24,353 nt of DNA from CAYNYM01 sp049366815 (GTDB taxonomy: Bacteria > Desulfobacterota > DSM-4660 > Desulfatiglandales > HGW-15). A model generated the notes under the pieces. The model had not been told where the DNA came from. It did no database searches and was given only the letters and a program-made list of their open reading frames with translations. Location of the stretch: positions 1 through 24,353 of the forward strand of contig JBMNCO010000221.1 in assembly GCA_049366815.1 (NCBI GenBank), read 5' to 3'. Every line of letters begins with the position of its first letter. Position 1 is the stretch's first letter. Shown here piece after piece: positions 14,994-23,492 of the stretch. A program made the translations under genes and the position numbers.

Positions 14994-15070
14994 GTATGAA
15001 TTCAGCCCTTTCCAATAACTGTGTGGAAATCATACTCCCTTTCGAATTTTTCAAAGGGCTAAAGTGTTGC
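14994..15070 (+). mobile_element. MITE-like element, short form (copy 4), 7/8-matching target duplication
   Basis: The 77-bp element runs from GTATGAATTCAGCCCTTT to AAAGGGCTAAAGTGTTGC. The flanks TCCATTTC (14986-14993) and GCCATTTC (15071-15078) agree at 7 of 8 bases, as expected for an older target duplication. The central palindrome is missing. Its junction, CATACTCCCTTTCGAATT, differs from that of copy 2, so the two short forms arose by separate deletions. It lies between the E1-like gene and the ComB-like gene, 22 bases after the E1-like stop. Confidence 0.88.
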
Positions 15071-15196
15071 GCCATTTCTTATACCCCCGGCGCTCCGAAC
15101 TTCATGTCGGGCACAAAACCGGGAGACCGCTTGAAAGCCCCTATGTTCTAAACCCTGAATCTCCTCATCTGTTTATGGAGGGTCTTTTCGGCAGAG

Positions 15197-15895
15197 ATGC
15201 AGATCATCCGAACATGTTGCGCCCGGGGCGCCCAGGGAGCCCGAGGCATCGTCGTTGTCATCGATGTGTTCAGGGCCTTCACATGCGAGCCCCTGTTTTT
15301 TCGTTTCGGCGTTCTAAAAGTCATTCTGGAAGCCGATCCGGAGAAGGCCGTAGAGGCCAAGAAGAGGCGTCCGGATTGGATTCTCGTCGGGGAGCGGAAC
15401 GAAGTGCCGCTCGAGGGGGCCGACCTGGGGAACTCGCCCTCGGAGATCCTCTTGAAGGGAAAGGACTTTTTCCGGAACCGGACGGTGATCCATCGGAGCA
15501 CTGCGGGTGTAACCGGCGCCGCCGCCGCCCTGAAGACAGCAGAAGAAGTCCTCTTGGGAAGTTTTCTCACGGCCCGGGCGACAGCCGCCTACATCCGGGA
15601 AAAGGCGCCCGGAATCGTGACCCTCCTGGCCATGGGAGACCGGGCCCTGGACCCGGCGCCTGAAGACGAGGCATGCGCGGATTACCTTGAAGCCCTCCTC
15701 ACGGGCAATTCCTACGACCATCTCACGGCCCTCGGCAATGTCCTCTTTCAACCCACTGCCCGGAAATTTCTCCTTGGTACGAAACCCTACCTTCCCCGGG
15801 AGGATCCGACCCTCTGCCTCCAGCGTGACCTTTTCGATTTTGCCCTCACCGCAAAGAAGAGAGACGGGGAAATCGTGGTCGAAAAAAGGCCGTAG
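15197..15895 (+). CDS. comB: ComB-family 2-phosphosulfolactate phosphatase
   Basis: The 232-residue protein carries the ComB signatures VVVIDVFRAFT (19-29), VGERNEVPLEGADLGNSPSE (64-83) and HRSTAGVTGAAAA (99-111). ComB is a magnesium-dependent phosphatase that turns 2-phosphosulfolactate into sulfolactate in coenzyme M biosynthesis. Many bacteria without that pathway carry a homologue of unproven role. No comA, comC or comDE is nearby, so family membership is sure and the physiological reaction is not. Only a weak Shine-Dalgarno is seen; GGAGGG lies 13 bases upstream of the chosen ATG. It follows copy 4 by 126 bp and is convergent with the NtrC-type regulator, 71 bp away; that gap holds no clear terminator. 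Confidence 0.85.
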   Translation: MQIIRTCCARGAQGARGIVVVIDVFRAFTCEPLFFRFGVLKVILEADPEKAVEAKKRRPDWILVGERNEVPLEGADLGNSPSEILLKGKDFFRNRTVIHRSTAGVTGAAAALKTAEEVLLGSFLTARATAAYIREKAPGIVTLLAMGDRALDPAPEDEACADYLEALLTGNSYDHLTALGNVLFQPTARKFLLGTKPYLPREDPTLCLQRDLFDFALTAKKRDGEIVVEKRP

Positions 15896-15966
15896 GTCCT
15901 TCCTCCACCGTGCGCATGGACAAGGAATCCAAAACCCAAGGGATAACGGTTGCTGCAGGCCTGAGA

Positions 15967-17337
15967 CTATAAATGGTATTCCTTGATCTTGGAAAGGAGG
16001 ATGGGGCGGCTGATCTCAAGGATCCTGGCGGCCTTGGAGCGATTGCCCTCCGTCAGTTCGAGGGCCTTTCTGATCAGATTCTTCTCAAGTGCCCTGGAGG
16101 CCTTCTTGATCGACAGGGTATGGGCGGGCTCGATCGAGGCCGCGTACCCTTCCCCGGAGGTGATGTTTGAAGGCAGGTCCTCGGGGGTGATCCAGCGGTC
16201 TTTTGCCAAGAGAACCGCCCGCTCGGTCACATTCTCCAACTCCCGCACATTCCCCGGCCAGGAATACCCCATCAGGATCGGCATGGTCTTGGAGCTGAGA
16301 CCCTGGATGTTCTTGTTCATCTTTTTATTGAACACGTCAATGAAATATCCGAAAAGGAGGGGGATGTCACCACGTCTCTCCCGTAAAGGCGGCACGTGAA
16401 TGGGCATGACATTGATCCTGTAATAAAGATCCTCCCTGAACCTTCCCTCTGCGACCTCCTTTTCAAGGTCTTTGGCTGTCGCGGCAATGACCCGCACATC
16501 GATCTTCTTCGAGCTGGCGCTACCGAGGGGTGTAATCTCCTCTTCCTGGAGGACCCGCAGCATTTTGACCTGAAGAGACAGGGCCATATCCCCTATCTCA
16601 TCGAGAAAAATGGTTCCACCGTCTGCTTCCTCGAACCGTCCCGGTTTATCCCTGACGGCATTGGTAAAGGCGCCCTTTTTATACCCAAAAAGTTCGCTCT
16701 CGAGCAAGGTCTCGGGGATACCGGCACAATTAATATTGACAAGGGGGCCCTGACCCCTTGGGCTGTTCGCGTGGATGGCCCTGGTTATCAGTTCCTTGCC
16801 TGTTCCGCTCTCACCGGTGATGAGCACAGTGGTCTTGTGGTCCGAGACCTTTCGAACGAGATCGAAAACATAGCCCATGGCCTCGCTTCGCGCCACAATA
16901 TTGTTGAAGGAGTATTTCTTTTCAATCTCATTGATTCTGTCCTTGAGTTGTTGGTTTTCTTCCTTGAGCCGCTCTCTTTCCTCGGCCTTTTTCAATGTCA
17001 AAAGGACTTCATCCTGTTTAAACGGTTTGGAGACATAGTCATAGGCCCCCATTTTCATGGCCTCCATGGCCGTATCCAGGGTGCCGTAAGCGGACATCAT
17101 GATAAAGGTCTTCTCAGGATATCTCTCCTGGGATCTCTCCAGAAAGGTCATCCCGTCCATCCTCGGCATCTTGAGGTCACAGAGAATAAACTCAAAATCT
17201 TCCTGCTCCAGACGCTCGATCCCTTCAAATCCGTCGCCGGCCGTTTCAGCGACATAGCCGGCCTTGCCGAGCATGATCTGAAGCATATGCCGCATGTTCT
17301 TTTCATCGTCGATGATCAGTACCCTTTTTTCAGACAT
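15967..17337 (-). CDS. NtrC-family sigma-54-dependent response regulator
   Basis: The 456-residue regulator has three parts. The receiver (about 5-118) has acidic pocket D10/D11, phosphoacceptor D54 in LCDLKMP, and K104 in SKPF. The AAA+ domain has Walker A GESGTGKE (175-182), the sigma-54 contact loop GAFTNA (222-227), and Walker B GTIFLDEIGD (241-250). A Fis-type helix-turn-helix, NRSKAARILEISRPILLSKI, forms the C-terminus. The loop has Asn where the consensus GAFTGA has Gly. It lies 11 bp after the kinase gene in an operon with prepilin peptidase, recalling PilS-PilR control of pilin genes. The sigma-54 promoter at 1380 is a natural candidate target, though this is inference. No special N-terminal ligand domain is present. 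Confidence 0.95.
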   Translation of the reverse strand: MSEKRVLIIDDEKNMRHMLQIMLGKAGYVAETAGDGFEGIERLEQEDFEFILCDLKMPRMDGMTFLERSQERYPEKTFIMMSAYGTLDTAMEAMKMGAYDYVSKPFKQDEVLLTLKKAEERERLKEENQQLKDRINEIEKKYSFNNIVARSEAMGYVFDLVRKVSDHKTTVLITGESGTGKELITRAIHANSPRGQGPLVNINCAGIPETLLESELFGYKKGAFTNAVRDKPGRFEEADGGTIFLDEIGDMALSLQVKMLRVLQEEEITPLGSASSKKIDVRVIAATAKDLEKEVAEGRFREDLYYRINVMPIHVPPLRERRGDIPLLFGYFIDVFNKKMNKNIQGLSSKTMPILMGYSWPGNVRELENVTERAVLLAKDRWITPEDLPSNITSGEGYAASIEPAHTLSIKKASRALEKNLIRKALELTEGNRSKAARILEISRPILLSKIKEYHL

Positions 17338-17348
17338 AGCCGCTTTCT

Positions 17349-18896
17349 CTACCTGCCGTCATAGAGGGGAAGGCTCAACGTGATCGTTGCACCCTCGCCC
17401 GGATTGCTCTCAACCCCCATCCTCCCACCGAGGTTCTCCACAATTCTGCACGATACGGAGAGGCCGAGCCCGGTCCCCTTGCCCGGCTCCTTGGTCGTGT
17501 AAAACGGATCAAAGATGCGGACGCGTTCATTTTCCTCAATGCCCGGACCGTTGTCCCGGAATCTCAATTCAAGCCCCTGTTCACTGTTCCTGCTCCCGAT
17601 GAACAAGGTCTTCTCAACCTCTCCCTCTGTACTGTTTTCTTTCTCTGAGAGTGCATCGGCCGCATTCATGATAATATTCAGAAAAACCTGTTGCAGTTGG
17701 CCGGGATCGGCATTTACGGTGTCCAATGCCGCATCGAATTCCAGCGCCAGCGCAACGCCCTCCATCATGGGTTGAGGGCGGAGTATTTCAAGTGTCTTCA
17801 TGATGATTTCCTGCACACCGACCGGCTCCCGTTTCCCCTCGGAGGGCCTGGAAAAGTCCAGGAGCTGCCGGATAATGGCATTCACCCTCGAGATCTCACC
17901 CTCAATCCGAACCAGGAAGTCCCTTTGCTCTTCTTCCGTCACAGCGGTCTTGTTGAGCATTTCAAGATACCCGAGAACAATACCGACGGGGTTGCCGATC
18001 TCATGGGCGATCCCTGCGGCAAGACGCCCGACGGAAGCAAACTTCTCCGACCTGATGATCTCATCCTGTGCCTGCTGCAGTTCTCGATTGGCCCGTTCAA
18101 GGGATTGGACATGGTTTTTCAGTTCGATTTTGTTTTGATCAAGTCGCTTCAGCATATGGGTCAGGGAACGCGAGAGTTCGCCGATTTCATTACCGTTCGA
18201 CTCCTCCAAGGCCGGAATGAACGAGCCCTCCGTGTATTCTGAACTCATCTTTAGAAGTCTTTTGATCGGTTTGGTGACGATCCTGGAAATGAGGTAGCTG
18301 CCGACAAGCACAAGGATAACGGCATCCATGAAGATGTACATGAAAATGATCTTTTGTGATCTTCTGAGGCCCTTGTATAGAGGAACAAGAGAAGCCCGCA
18401 CCTGGATGCCACCCAGCATGCGCCCTTCCAAAAGCAGGGGGGCTGATATCCGCACCTCCCTGTGCTCCAGCCACAGCACACCCCAGGTCGTTCCGGCGAA
18501 CTCTGATGACCATGCGCCCGTTCTGACGGCGTTGAGGGTCGGAGCCAGCGTTTCTTTGTCGGCCTCTCGAAACAACCCGGTCGAAAAGACCACCTTTCCC
18601 TCGGAATCGACGATCAACACATCTGAAAAACCGGAACCGGCTATCAAGCCTTCGGCGGACTTTGAAAACCGCGTGTCCAGTGCCAACTCAAAGCGTTCCC
18701 CTTTTGGGGAAAAGAACAGACCCAGATGGGTTCCCAGTGCATGAATAAGAGACCGGCCCGCCTCCGTCTTGGCCTCAACGAGATCTCTTTCGGCAAATTT
18801 CACCATGACCACGTTGATGAGCAGCATCGCGGCCACAATCAGGAAGGTCAGTTCGGCAAGGATACTTATCCTCAGGCTGTTTAACGGCAGTCTCAC
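17349..18896 (-). CDS. Membrane sensor histidine kinase, partner of the NtrC-type regulator
   Basis: The 515-residue kinase has a first membrane segment (about 10-33), an extracytoplasmic sensor region (34-180) with a PAS/Cache-like SDVLIVDSEGKVVFSTG stretch (91-107), a second segment (183-204), HAMP (205-257) and a coiled-coil linker (255-285). The HisKA box is RLAAGIAHEIGNPVG with phosphoacceptor H298. The HATPase domain has NIIMNAADA (407-415), DNGPGI (448-453) and GKGTGLGLS (472-480). This is the NtrB/ZraS-type core that pairs with NtrC regulators. It differs from PilS, which has six membrane segments and no large outer domain, so the signal here is probably sensed outside the membrane. 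The start is GTG at 18896 with GAGAG 6 bases upstream, 9 bases after the prepilin peptidase stop. Confidence 0.94.
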   Translation of the reverse strand: MRLPLNSLRISILAELTFLIVAAMLLINVVMVKFAERDLVEAKTEAGRSLIHALGTHLGLFFSPKGERFELALDTRFSKSAEGLIAGSGFSDVLIVDSEGKVVFSTGLFREADKETLAPTLNAVRTGAWSSEFAGTTWGVLWLEHREVRISAPLLLEGRMLGGIQVRASLVPLYKGLRRSQKIIFMYIFMDAVILVLVGSYLISRIVTKPIKRLLKMSSEYTEGSFIPALEESNGNEIGELSRSLTHMLKRLDQNKIELKNHVQSLERANRELQQAQDEIIRSEKFASVGRLAAGIAHEIGNPVGIVLGYLEMLNKTAVTEEEQRDFLVRIEGEISRVNAIIRQLLDFSRPSEGKREPVGVQEIIMKTLEILRPQPMMEGVALALEFDAALDTVNADPGQLQQVFLNIIMNAADALSEKENSTEGEVEKTLFIGSRNSEQGLELRFRDNGPGIEENERVRIFDPFYTTKEPGKGTGLGLSVSCRIVENLGGRMGVESNPGEGATITLSLPLYDGR

Positions 18897-18905
18897 TGCA
18901 ATCTC

Positions 18906-19688
18906 TCAAAAAGTCAGCATCCGAAAATACCAGGTGATCAGGTCTTTTCCAAAAAACAGGTAGATCAGGGCACCCAGGGAGAGGAAAGGCCCGAAGGGAA
19001 TTTTCGCCCGGACGCCGCGGCCTGAAAAAAGAAGCGCCGCTCCGCCGATCAAGATTCCGGCCACGGATGACATGAGGACGACAAAGGGAAGGGCGCGCCA
19101 TCCCATCCATGCACCCATCATGGCCAACAGTTTTACATCCCCTCCCCCCATACCCTCCTTTTTCGTGAGTTTCTCGAAGACAACGGCAACGGCATACAGG
19201 AATAGGCCGCCTCCCAGAAGCCCGATCAGCGATTCCATCCAGGTGACATCAGTCCATCTCAGAAGAGACAGGCCAAACCCCACAAGGATGCCCGGCAGGG
19301 AGATGATATCGGGGATGATCTGGTAGTCAAGATCGATAAAACTGATCACAACGAGAGACGCCGAGAACGCGAAAAGGGCCGGATACTGCGGTGTCATACC
19401 GTACCGGACAAAGAGGGCGGCGCTCAACAGCGCCGCGATGAATTCCACGATGGGGTAACGCAGGGGAATCGGGTTGCGACAAAAACGGCACTTGCCCAGG
19501 AGCAGGACGTAACTGATGAGCGGGATGTTATCGTAGCACCTGAGACGATTCCCGCATTGCGGGCATGTGGAGGGTGGGTGTATAATAGATTTACTGAGGG
19601 GAACGCGGTAAATGCAGACGTTAAGGAAGCTGCCTACGGCGAGGCCGAATAACAGGGCGAATAAGGTCTGCAGGGAAATCAGGGGCAT
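18906..19688 (-). CDS. pilD: Type IV prepilin peptidase / N-methyltransferase
   Basis: The 260-residue integral membrane protease cleaves leader peptides of type IV prepilins and pseudopilins and N-methylates the new end. The N-terminal methylase domain starts LFGLAVGSFLNVCIYRVP (13-30) and has the two zinc-type pairs C42-X2-C45 and C67-X2-C70. The aspartyl catalytic residues are D119 in FIDLDYQIIPD and D184 in GGGDVKLLA. About seven to eight membrane helices are apparent, and the length is normal. The start follows GAGG. It is the first gene of an operon with the kinase and regulator, which suggests that appendage biogenesis is what this two-component system governs. It may also process substrates for the PilB/GspE-like machine at 1461. 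Confidence 0.96.
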   Translation of the reverse strand: MPLISLQTLFALLFGLAVGSFLNVCIYRVPLSKSIIHPPSTCPQCGNRLRCYDNIPLISYVLLLGKCRFCRNPIPLRYPIVEFIAALLSAALFVRYGMTPQYPALFAFSASLVVISFIDLDYQIIPDIISLPGILVGFGLSLLRWTDVTWMESLIGLLGGGLFLYAVAVVFEKLTKKEGMGGGDVKLLAMMGAWMGWRALPFVVLMSSVAGILIGGAALLFSGRGVRAKIPFGPFLSLGALIYLFFGKDLITWYFRMLTF

Positions 19689-19713
19689 GGGCTCTACCTC
19701 GTTTCTGATTCGA

Positions 19714-19742
19714 TTGACAGCGGCGCGCTTTTGGGTTAATAA
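19714..19742 (+). promoter_or_regulatory. Possible sigma-70-type promoter for the YciO-family gene
   Basis: TTGACA (19714-19719) is a perfect -35 hexamer. TAATAA lies after a 17-base spacer (19737-19742) but matches only three of six -10 positions. The site is about 95 bp upstream of the next start, within the 146-bp divergent gap after prepilin peptidase. Weak support. Confidence 0.3.
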
Positions 19743-19834
19743 CTTTTACCTTTAAGAGAAAAGGACACCGATTGAGCTATCTGTTCCAATATTCCAGCAA
19801 CCTCCTGATGTGATTCGAATGAGCGGATCCTGCT

Positions 19835-20425
19835 ATGCTTATCAACATCAACCCGGATAATCCACAGATGCGTCTCATCAAGCGGGTCTGTGACGTCCTG
19901 GACGAGGGAGGGCTGATTGCCTATCCAACAGATACCTTTTACGGCATCGGATGCGATCTGTTGAACAAAAAAGGCATCCAGCTCATCCACCGCCTCAAGA
20001 ATCGACCCATGTCAAGACCTTTTTCCTTCATTTGCGACGGCCTGAAGGAATTGAGCCGCTACGCCCAGGTCACGAACTATGCTTATAAGACGATGAAAAA
20101 ATTCCTGCCCGGCCCCTACACCTTTATCCTGGAGGCCACGAAACTGGTTCCCAAGATTGTGCTGACAAAGAGAAAGACCGTAGGGATAAGGGTGCCGGAC
20201 AATACGATATGCCTGGCCCTCGCTGCAACCCTCGGCAGGCCGATCATCAGTACGAGTGCCGGATACGACGATCCCTACGAAATTAATGAGGCCTACGGAC
20301 AGAATCTTCAGATCGTTGTTGATGGGGGTGGCATCTTTCCGAAACCTTCCAGCGTAATCTCCCTGATCGGCGACATGCCGGAGGTCATTCGTGTTGGGAA
20401 GGGAGATGTGAGCAGTTTTTTGTAA
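19835..20425 (+). CDS. yciO: YciO-family (Sua5/YrdC fold) protein
   Basis: The 196-residue protein has the Sua5/YrdC fold, whose best known members make threonylcarbamoyl-AMP for the t6A base of tRNA. EGGLIAYPTDTFYGIGCD (24-41), RLKNRPMSRPFSFIC (53-67), FLPGPYTFILEATKLVP (89-105), KRKTVGIRVPDN (111-122) and STSAG (139-143) are visible. PMSRPFSFIC and GPYTFILEATKLVP fit YciO better than TsaC, in which the lysine-arginine loop reads KRP...PL. YciO has weaker or unproven TC-AMP activity, so this may not be the main t6A enzyme. No strong ribosome site precedes the ATG. It is convergent with sppA, only 11 bp away. Confidence 0.82.
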   Translation: MLININPDNPQMRLIKRVCDVLDEGGLIAYPTDTFYGIGCDLLNKKGIQLIHRLKNRPMSRPFSFICDGLKELSRYAQVTNYAYKTMKKFLPGPYTFILEATKLVPKIVLTKRKTVGIRVPDNTICLALAATLGRPIISTSAGYDDPYEINEAYGQNLQIVVDGGGIFPKPSSVISLIGDMPEVIRVGKGDVSSFL

Positions 20426-20436
20426 AATCTCACCTT

Positions 20437-21345
20437 TTACCAGGATGACCCGCTCCAAAGATATGCAATACGTGTATCCAGGACCTTTCTGCAGGCCTTT
20501 TGGAAGGCACCTGATGCATCCTCCAGAAACAAATCCCACAATCTCGTCCTCGGTCTTTTAGGGTAAACCAGACTGACTTCGCCTTCCACACCGGTTAGAT
20601 CTTTTGCCAGATCCACGGCGTCACGAAAATTGCCCAGGACATCTACAAGTCCCAATGCCTTTGCCTGTTCACCTGATAGGATGCGGCCGTCGGCGATTTC
20701 CCGGACTTTGTCCTTGGGCAGATTCCGCCCCCGGACCACGGCATCAACAAACTGGTTGCGGATCTCGTCTATCAGGCCCATGAGCAGGGCCTTGTCTCTT
20801 TCCGTGAGCTTTCTATGGGGTGATCCGATATCCTTAAACTCTCCGCTCTTCAGGATCTCCATATCCAATCCCAGTTTGTCCATGAGTTCCTTGACCTGGA
20901 TGAACTCCATGATCACACCGATACTGCCGGTCAGAGTCCCGGGATTTGCGACGATCTTGTCCGCAGCCGAGGCCACGTAATACCCACCCGAGGCGGCCAG
21001 ACTCCCCATCGAAGCGATAACCTTTTTGGTCTTCCTGGTCCGGTTTATTTCGCGGTATATCTCTTGAGAAGGAGCAACCCCTCCTCCGGGAGAATTGATC
21101 CTCAGGATAATGGCCTTGATTTGTTTTTCTTTTTTAAATTGGATAAGCTGGGACAGGACGGGTTCCGAGTCCAGGATAGTGCCCTCTATGGGAATGACGC
21201 CGATTTTGTTCCCAAAGGACAGGCTGGAGGGCCGTTCGAAGAACACCAGAACGATCAACATGATTCCACCCAGAAAGAGGGCGACGAGGACGAGAACGGC
21301 GAGGGCGGTTAGAACGGGGTGTCTTTTCGCTGACATTTTTTTCAT
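20437..21345 (-). CDS. sppA: Signal peptide peptidase SppA, 36-kDa type
   Basis: The 302-residue membrane-anchored serine protease degrades cleaved signal peptides. One N-terminal membrane helix (about 12-35) is followed by the S49 domain with IGVIPIEGTI (48-57), LRINSPGGGVAPSQEIY (81-97), nucleophile S119 in LAASGGYYVAS, and general base K171 in SGEFKDIGSP. The 52-residue spacing between Ser and Lys equals that of the Bacillus short-form enzyme as I recall it. It is half the length of Escherichia coli SppA, so it is the single-domain type. It lies 106 bp after rpsA on the same strand and may be co-transcribed. An alternative start is the fourth codon (also ATG); neither has a good Shine-Dalgarno. 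Confidence 0.94.
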   Translation of the reverse strand: MKKMSAKRHPVLTALAVLVLVALFLGGIMLIVLVFFERPSSLSFGNKIGVIPIEGTILDSEPVLSQLIQFKKEKQIKAIILRINSPGGGVAPSQEIYREINRTRKTKKVIASMGSLAASGGYYVASAADKIVANPGTLTGSIGVIMEFIQVKELMDKLGLDMEILKSGEFKDIGSPHRKLTERDKALLMGLIDEIRNQFVDAVVRGRNLPKDKVREIADGRILSGEQAKALGLVDVLGNFRDAVDLAKDLTGVEGEVSLVYPKRPRTRLWDLFLEDASGAFQKACRKVLDTRIAYLWSGSSW

Positions 21346-21451
21346 TCAAAGGCCTGATGAATAGAGGAGTAATTTAGTAACAGCGGGAACCTGGACCGCT
21401 GGATCGGGCCATGTGCGCACTTTCGGAATTCCAATAATTCAAATCGTCCCC

Positions 21452-23338
21452 TTACGCTGATGATTTCCCCTCTTCATCATAGGACTCAACCTCTTCCCCG
21501 TTCTGCCCGGTTTCATCAACACCTTTAGGAGCCTGGTTCTCCAGATCCATCATGCCCTTTCTCAAGAGTTCGCCGAGGTTAGAGGTCGCACCGCTGCGGT
21601 GCTCCGTAAAGCTCTTGTAGCTCTCCTTTTCATCCGGCTCTTCCAGCCGCTTTATGGAAAGTCCGATCTTCTTATCCTTTCCGGATACATTGATCACCTT
21701 TGCCTGAATGACATCATCGACATTGAAACGACTCAAGGGATTGCCGCCCTTCTCTTTTGACAGCTCAGATACATGAATGAGACCCTCGATGCCTTCCTCC
21801 AATTCAACGAAGACCCCGAAATCGGTGATGTTGGTCACTGTCCCTGTGATTCGAGTACCGGGTTTGTATTTGATAGGGACATCGTTCCATGGATCCGAGG
21901 CGATTTGTTTGATTCCCAGGGAGAAGCGCTCATTTTCCTTGTCAATATTGAGGACCACAGCTTGAATCTCCTGGCCTCTCCTGCAGACCTCCGAAGGGTG
22001 CTTGATCCTCTTTGTCCAGGAAATATCCGATATGTGCACAAGGCCGTCGATACCCTCGTCTATGCCGATAAAAATCCCGAACTCCGTAATATTCTTTATC
22101 TTGCCTTCTATGATCGTCCCAACCGGGTATTTTTCCCCTATGATATCCCATGGATTCGGTTCCACCTGTTTCAAACCGAGTGACACGCGCTTATTGGCAC
22201 AGTCGATTTTCAGCACCATGGCGGATACCACATCGCCCACCTTGACCACCTGGGAGGGATGTCTTACTTTGCGGGTCCAGGACATCTCGGATAGGTGAAT
22301 CAGTCCTTCAATCCCCTCTTCCACTTCTACGAATGCACCGTAGTCGGCCAGGCTGACGACCTTGCCTTCAATCTTGGTCCCAACCGCATATTTGTCATCG
22401 GCCTGGGTCCAGGGGTCCGGTTTGAGTTGTTTAAGGCCGAGCGAGACCCTCTCCGTCTCAGGGTCAAAATTGAGAACCTTCACCGTTATCGGGTCGCCGA
22501 CCTGATACATCTCGGAAGGATGGCCGACCCGACCCCAGGACATATCCGTGATATGAAGCAGACCATCGATGCCGCCAAGATCGATGAACAGCCCGTATTC
22601 CGTAATGTTTTTCACTGTACCTTCGAGGACCGCGCCGTTATTGATCTTTTTGAGCGTCTCCTCCCTGAGAACCGCACGTTCGGCCTCCAGGATAGCCCTT
22701 CGGGAAAGGACGATATTGGAGCGACGCTTGTTATATTTCAAAATTTTAAACTCATGCACGGTCCCGATGCAAGAGTCAAAGTCTCTGATCGGTTTCAGGC
22801 TGATCTGAGACCCGGGCAAGAAGGCCTGGATACCGATGTCTACAGACATACCTCCCTTGACGCGGGCCGTTATCTCACCCTTGACGGTTCCACCCTTCTC
22901 ATAGATCTCCTGGATGTCATCCCAGATTTTGATTTTCGCGGCCTTTTCCTTGGACAGGTGAATGACACCCTCGTCATCCTCCCGCTTCTCCAGGAGCACA
23001 TCCACCTGGTCACCCACCCTGGCCGTGATTTTCCCATCCGCGTCGATGAATTCTCTAATTGGAATCTGCCCCTCCGACTTGTAGCCGATGTCCACCAGAA
23101 CGAATTCCTTGTCCACCTGGACGATTTCGCCGGTGACCACGCCCCCCTCTTGGATACTCTTGAGGCTCTCCTCGTAAAGCTCCATAAATTCCATGGATTC
23201 CTGCTCGCCCTTGCCCTCACAATTCCCCACCGACCTCCGGCCTGTGCCGGCGTCGGCCCCATGATTTTTGCTCATTTCGGATTCCATCTGGACTTGATCC
23301 TGGACATTTTCCCCTGTTTTGTCTGTGTTGTTCTCCAT
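21452..23338 (-). CDS. rpsA: Ribosomal protein S1, six-domain type with N-terminal extension
   Basis: The roughly 628-residue protein has six S1 RNA-binding repeats at about 66-131, 149-214, 235-303, 320-390, 407-477 and 494-564. The last four share TVKNITEYGLFIDL-type starts and LGLKQ-type ends. S1 brings mRNA to the 30S subunit. About 50 polar residues precede MEFMELYEESLKSI, where S1 of enteric bacteria begins, and a 60-residue acidic tail follows repeat six. The ATG at 23338 is preceded by a G9 run (23349-23357, read on minus) about 10 bases upstream; a TTG at 23347 lies too close to that run. A second plausible start is the ATG opening MEFMELY, which has AGGA 5 bases upstream. It follows cmk as in many proteobacteria. 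Confidence 0.95.
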   Translation of the reverse strand: MENNTDKTGENVQDQVQMESEMSKNHGADAGTGRRSVGNCEGKGEQESMEFMELYEESLKSIQEGGVVTGEIVQVDKEFVLVDIGYKSEGQIPIREFIDADGKITARVGDQVDVLLEKREDDEGVIHLSKEKAAKIKIWDDIQEIYEKGGTVKGEITARVKGGMSVDIGIQAFLPGSQISLKPIRDFDSCIGTVHEFKILKYNKRRSNIVLSRRAILEAERAVLREETLKKINNGAVLEGTVKNITEYGLFIDLGGIDGLLHITDMSWGRVGHPSEMYQVGDPITVKVLNFDPETERVSLGLKQLKPDPWTQADDKYAVGTKIEGKVVSLADYGAFVEVEEGIEGLIHLSEMSWTRKVRHPSQVVKVGDVVSAMVLKIDCANKRVSLGLKQVEPNPWDIIGEKYPVGTIIEGKIKNITEFGIFIGIDEGIDGLVHISDISWTKRIKHPSEVCRRGQEIQAVVLNIDKENERFSLGIKQIASDPWNDVPIKYKPGTRITGTVTNITDFGVFVELEEGIEGLIHVSELSKEKGGNPLSRFNVDDVIQAKVINVSGKDKKIGLSIKRLEEPDEKESYKSFTEHRSGATSNLGELLRKGMMDLENQAPKGVDETGQNGEEVESYDEEGKSSA

Positions 23339-23492
23339 ATAACCCAATCCCCCCCCCTAATTGTTTTCCTCCCCGCATAGCATATCAAGGCGTCCCAGTA
23401 ATAACAAAGATCTATGCAAAATACAACTCTTTCATCATTCTTTTTCATACACACACGCCTGACAAAGGGGCCTTATTTTTAAAATTCACGGG

